A stretch of DNA of 64,000 nt, from positions 1-64,000 of the forward strand of contig NZ_JAAVVZ010000009.1 of the NCBI RefSeq assembly GCF_023910635.1, written 5' to 3'. Positions 61,228-64,000 of this stretch are shown piece after piece (the stretch's first letter is position 1; each line of letters starts with the position of its first letter). Below the pieces are notes generated by a model. It worked only from the letters and a program-made list of their open reading frames with translations. It had not been told where the DNA came from and made no database searches. A program made the position numbers and the translations under genes. The stretch comes from Sphingorhabdus sp. (GTDB taxonomy: Bacteria > Pseudomonadota > Alphaproteobacteria > Sphingomonadales > Sphingomonadaceae).

Positions 61228-63288
61228 ATGCGCCCCGATATACTCAATCCGTTATTTGCAGACATACGTGCACTAAAGGGCGTCGGGCCTGGTCTTGCCA
61301 AGCCGTTGGAGCGGCTTGGGCTGGAACGGGTGAAGGATGTTCTGTACCATTTCCCCCATAGTTGGACCTATCGCAAGGCGGTGTCGCGTTTGGATGTGGC
61401 CGATGTGGGCCAAAACATCATCCTCAATGTGACCGTCATGGATCATCGCGGTGGAAATAGCCCACGTGCGCCATTACGCATATTCGCGGCAGATGTGGAC
61501 GGCAATTACATCACGCTGACTTTCTTTGGCCGGAATGGTGGTTGGGCGCGTAAGCAGCTTCCCGTTGGCGAAACGCGCATAATATCGGGCAAATTGGACC
61601 GTTATGGCGACGAGCTTCAGATGGTCCATCCCGACCATATTGTGCCCATCGGCAGCGACGCCTCGCCGGGGCTGGCCGAACCGATTTATCCCTTGTCCGA
61701 TGGGCTGACAAACAAGCGCATGGGGCAATTGGCGGCGGCATCGTTGCAACACGTGCCTGATTTGGCGGAGTGGATTGAACCGACCTTGTTATCCAGTCGG
61801 GGATGGCCAAGCTGGTCGAAGTCTATCAACCTACTGCACAACAAGGATGACCAAGACGCGCGGAATAGGCTGGCTTATGATGAGCTATTCAGCAACCAAC
61901 TTGCGATGCGGTTGATCCGCGCGGCGATGGACAAAAGAACCGCCGTGCCGATACGCGGTGATGGCTCTTTGGTGACAAAGCTACAGTTGCCTTTTGCCCT
62001 CACAGGCGCTCAACAGCGCGCCATAACCGAGATTGAAGGCGATCTTGCGCAGTCGCGGCCAATGTTGCGCTTGCTGCAAGGCGATGTGGGCGCTGGAAAG
62101 ACGATGGTCGCGCTGATGGCGCTGCTGCGCGGCGTTGAGGCAGGGATGCAGTCGGCGATGCTCGCGCCGACAGAAATCCTTGCGCGGCAACATTATGCCA
62201 GCCTTCAAAAAACACTTTCTGGCCTGCCCATCAACATTGCGATTCTTACGGGTCGCGAAAAAGGCCGCTTGCGTGAGGCAACTTTGATGGGGCTTGCCGA
62301 TGGATCCATTCACATCCTTGTTGGCACCCATGCGATATTTCAGGAAGCTGTGACCTATAAGGCGCTTGCGGTCGCGGTGATTGATGAACAGCACCGCTTT
62401 GGCGTTTCACAACGGCTGATGCTGTCCCGCAAGGGCAGGGGCGTGCCGCATTTGTTGGTCATGACGGCTACCCCAATCCCACGCAGCCTTGCGCTTGCCG
62501 CTTATGGTGAAATGGATAGCTCGATACTGGACGAGCTTCCCCCCGGACGGACGCCGGTTGAAACCCGGGTGATGTCGCAGGATCGGCTATCGGAACTCGT
62601 CGATGGCGTCGCGCGGCATCTCGCCGCTGGAAAACAGGCGTTTTGGGTGTGCCCATTAATAGAGGAAAGCGACAAAAGCGACCTCGCCGCCGCCGAACAA
62701 CGCGCTGAACAGCTTCGCTTGCGCTTTGGTGATCAGGTTGCGCTGGTGCACGGGCGGATGCGGGGCCCGGAAAAAGACGTCGTCATGGAACACTTTGTTG
62801 CAGGCAAAACGCGGTTGCTGGTTGCTACAACGGTGATTGAGGTTGGCGTGGACGTTCCAAATGCCAGCCTTATGGTGATTGAGGCAGCGGATCGCTTTGG
62901 CCTTGCACAACTGCACCAGTTACGCGGGCGGGTTGGTCGAGGGGCCGAGAAATCAGCCTGCATCCTTGTCCGCAGCACGCAAATTGGCGAAACAGCGCGG
63001 GCACGACTGGCGTTGATGCGCGAGACGAACGACGGTTTCCGCATTGCCGAAGAGGATTTGAAACTGCGCGGCGCGGGTGAATTGCTGGGCACAAGGCAGT
63101 CGGGCGAAAACCCGTTTCGCGTGGCGACGCCCGAACAAGTCCGCGCGCTGATTGGCGTCGCCGCAGATGATGCGCGCCTGTTGCTTGACCGCGACGGCGG
63201 GCTTGATGGCAAACGCGGTCAGGCGGCGCGGATGGCGTTATACTTATTTGAAAGAGATGCAGGTGTTGCCACCCTGCGCGGCGGTTAG
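61228..63288 (+). CDS. recG: ATP-dependent DNA helicase RecG
   Basis: Branch-migrating helicase for stalled forks and Holliday junctions. The 686 residues comprise an N-terminal wedge/OB region (LKGVGPGLAKPLERLGLERV, VTVMDHRGG), Walker A LQGDVGAGKTMVA, DEQHRFGV, VMTATPIPRSLA, TTVIEVGVDVPNASLMVIE and QLRGRVGRG. It is divergent from sdhE-mfd over 60 bp. Confidence 0.96.
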   Translation: MRPDILNPLFADIRALKGVGPGLAKPLERLGLERVKDVLYHFPHSWTYRKAVSRLDVADVGQNIILNVTVMDHRGGNSPRAPLRIFAADVDGNYITLTFFGRNGGWARKQLPVGETRIISGKLDRYGDELQMVHPDHIVPIGSDASPGLAEPIYPLSDGLTNKRMGQLAAASLQHVPDLAEWIEPTLLSSRGWPSWSKSINLLHNKDDQDARNRLAYDELFSNQLAMRLIRAAMDKRTAVPIRGDGSLVTKLQLPFALTGAQQRAITEIEGDLAQSRPMLRLLQGDVGAGKTMVALMALLRGVEAGMQSAMLAPTEILARQHYASLQKTLSGLPINIAILTGREKGRLREATLMGLADGSIHILVGTHAIFQEAVTYKALAVAVIDEQHRFGVSQRLMLSRKGRGVPHLLVMTATPIPRSLALAAYGEMDSSILDELPPGRTPVETRVMSQDRLSELVDGVARHLAAGKQAFWVCPLIEESDKSDLAAAEQRAEQLRLRFGDQVALVHGRMRGPEKDVVMEHFVAGKTRLLVATTVIEVGVDVPNASLMVIEAADRFGLAQLHQLRGRVGRGAEKSACILVRSTQIGETARARLALMRETNDGFRIAEEDLKLRGAGELLGTRQSGENPFRVATPEQVRALIGVAADDARLLLDRDGGLDGKRGQAARMALYLFERDAGVATLRGG

Positions 63289-63322
63289 CGGCTTTTGTAA
63301 CCAGGGCGTGATATATATGGGT

Positions 63323-63646
63323 TCATGGCCTAATTTCGTCCAGCAGCACTTGAAAATCAGGGAAACGCAGCACGCGTTCAAATTGCAGTCCCGCGCGTTG
63401 GGCCACTGTCCAGATAACCAGCGCTTCAATCCGGCCAATAATCGGCAATCGTAATTCAACCCTTTCTCCGCGTTCGTAGCCGGGGTTGTTGTCGATCATA
63501 AACCCTTGCGCAGAAATGTTCACTATATGGATATACTGATCGCCATGCCGCCGGCTTTCGGCAATCACCTTATGGTTGGCACGGTGCCGCGCCGCGCGAC
63601 GTAAATTCATATCTGAATTTTGTAAGGCTTGCGCCATGCTCAGCAC
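63323..63646 (-). CDS. PilZ-domain protein
   Basis: A 107-residue single-domain protein likely to bind cyclic di-GMP. The two ligand motifs are visible: an Arg-rich RRAARHR near residue 17 (RxxxR) and NISAQGF (D/NxSxxG) near residue 45. It converges on recG. The output partner is unknown; sphingomonads use such proteins in motility or polysaccharide control. Confidence 0.87.
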   Translation of the reverse strand: MLSMAQALQNSDMNLRRAARHRANHKVIAESRRHGDQYIHIVNISAQGFMIDNNPGYERGERVELRLPIIGRIEALVIWTVAQRAGLQFERVLRFPDFQVLLDEIRP

Positions 63647-63730
63647 CCCGTGCGCTGTTTAATTGAAACAGCAATATGGACCAGAGTTACGAATAAATGG
63701 TAAACCCGCCCTTTGGGACGAAACGGCAGG

Positions 63731-64000
63731 TTATATGAAGTTGATTAAACCGTGTTTTTTCTTTCCCGCTGAGATTTTTACAGGGGCTGCTTGAGCCGAA
63801 ATGACTGCGTCTTCTGCGGTAACTGCGTCGCCATCAACGCGTGCGCCGCCGCCTTGGATCATGCGGCGTGCCTCTTTCTTTGAAGCGACAAAGCCCAAGC
63901 CAACCAACGCATCAATGAGGGAAATGTCGCCCAAAGCGTCAAAGCTAGGTAGATCGCCGCCGCTTGAGCCTTCTTCAAACGTCTTGCGTGCGGTTTCCGA
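63731..64000 (-). CDS. tyrS: Tyrosyl-tRNA synthetase, C-terminal part cut by window edge
   Basis: The open frame runs off base 64000. It starts SETARKTFEEGSSGGDLPSF, the linker typical of bacterial TyrRS, followed by an S4 RNA-binding domain (SLIDALVGLGFVASKKEARRMIQGGGARVDGDAV) and KKKHGLINFI at the end. The S4 domain contacts tRNA-Tyr. The catalytic part lies outside the window. Confidence 0.88.
   Translation of the reverse strand, partial: SETARKTFEEGSSGGDLPSFDALGDISLIDALVGLGFVASKKEARRMIQGGGARVDGDAVTAEDAVISAQAAPVKISAGKKKHGLINFI

Noticed and set aside
1-64000. CRISPR array, prophage or complete insertion sequence.
   Set aside because: No regularly spaced repeat-spacer unit, no phage structural genes and no transposase or integrase ORF were seen.

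Overview
The window reads as chromosomal DNA of an alphaproteobacterium of the order Sphingomonadales (Sphingopyxis/Sphingorhabdus-like). The basis is gene order and protein style: divL-tsaE-amgK-murU-addB-addA-trxA, argJ beside secA, sdhE-mfd, TonB_C-repeat secreted proteins and a CC0125/CC1285-type lipoprotein. No genome comparison was possible, so the genus is an inference.

Positions 1-28.4 kb are mostly core. They hold the 3' part of trmD with an in-frame palindromic insertion, then rplS and asd, and a small metabolic run (DsbA-fold isomerase, alpha/beta hydrolase, GNAT, membrane protein). A large M2 dipeptidyl peptidase follows, then a 267-bp MITE-like element, an Ala/Lys/Pro-rich protein, AMP nucleosidase, a peroxiredoxin and ahcY behind a SahR-like dyad. 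Next come the pseudokinase-like cell-cycle sensor DivL (Tyr in place of the phospho-His), the cell-wall recycling pair AmgK-MurU, the AddAB recombination nuclease, thioredoxin, ArgJ, a two-repeat TonB_C protein, a small secreted ORF just ahead of secA, and secA.

Positions 28.4-53.6 kb look like an acquired or rearranged accessory block. It is bracketed by two direct copies (about 740 bp) of a TauE-like permease gene and its 3' flank. The left copy is complete. The right copy lacks its first ~53 codons and is fused to the C-terminal third of a cation P-type ATPase. The block carries a DUF2339 giant membrane protein, a secreted hydrolase, a HlyD/FtsX/ATPase exporter and a dense stress-response set: phosphoribosyltransferase, dienelactone-hydrolase-like protein, erythromycin-esterase-like protein, flavodoxin-fold quinone reductase, NRAMP-like transporter, UspA, MgtC/DUF4010, beta-CASP MBL nuclease, triple-BON protein, Hsp20, a heme-PAS FixL with its FixJ, and a host-attachment-family protein. 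Several promoter regions share dyads, which suggests a common oxygen or stress regulon under FixLJ. Six of the genes lie between inverted copies of the TAGGGTCAGG repeat.

At 53.6-55.1 kb, beside tRNA-Asn(GTT), is a compact two-gene cassette. It encodes a 76-residue peptide with a Thr/Ser/Asp-rich tail and, 6 bp downstream, an MvdC/MvdD-like ATP-grasp ligase. A divergent small XRE regulator lies across a perfect 8-3-8 operator. This is a candidate graspetide (omega-ester/omega-amide RiPP) system and the most novel item here.

Positions 55.4-64 kb return to core: tRNA-Asn, nadK-moaA, sdhE-mfd, recG, a PilZ protein and the 3' end of tyrS.
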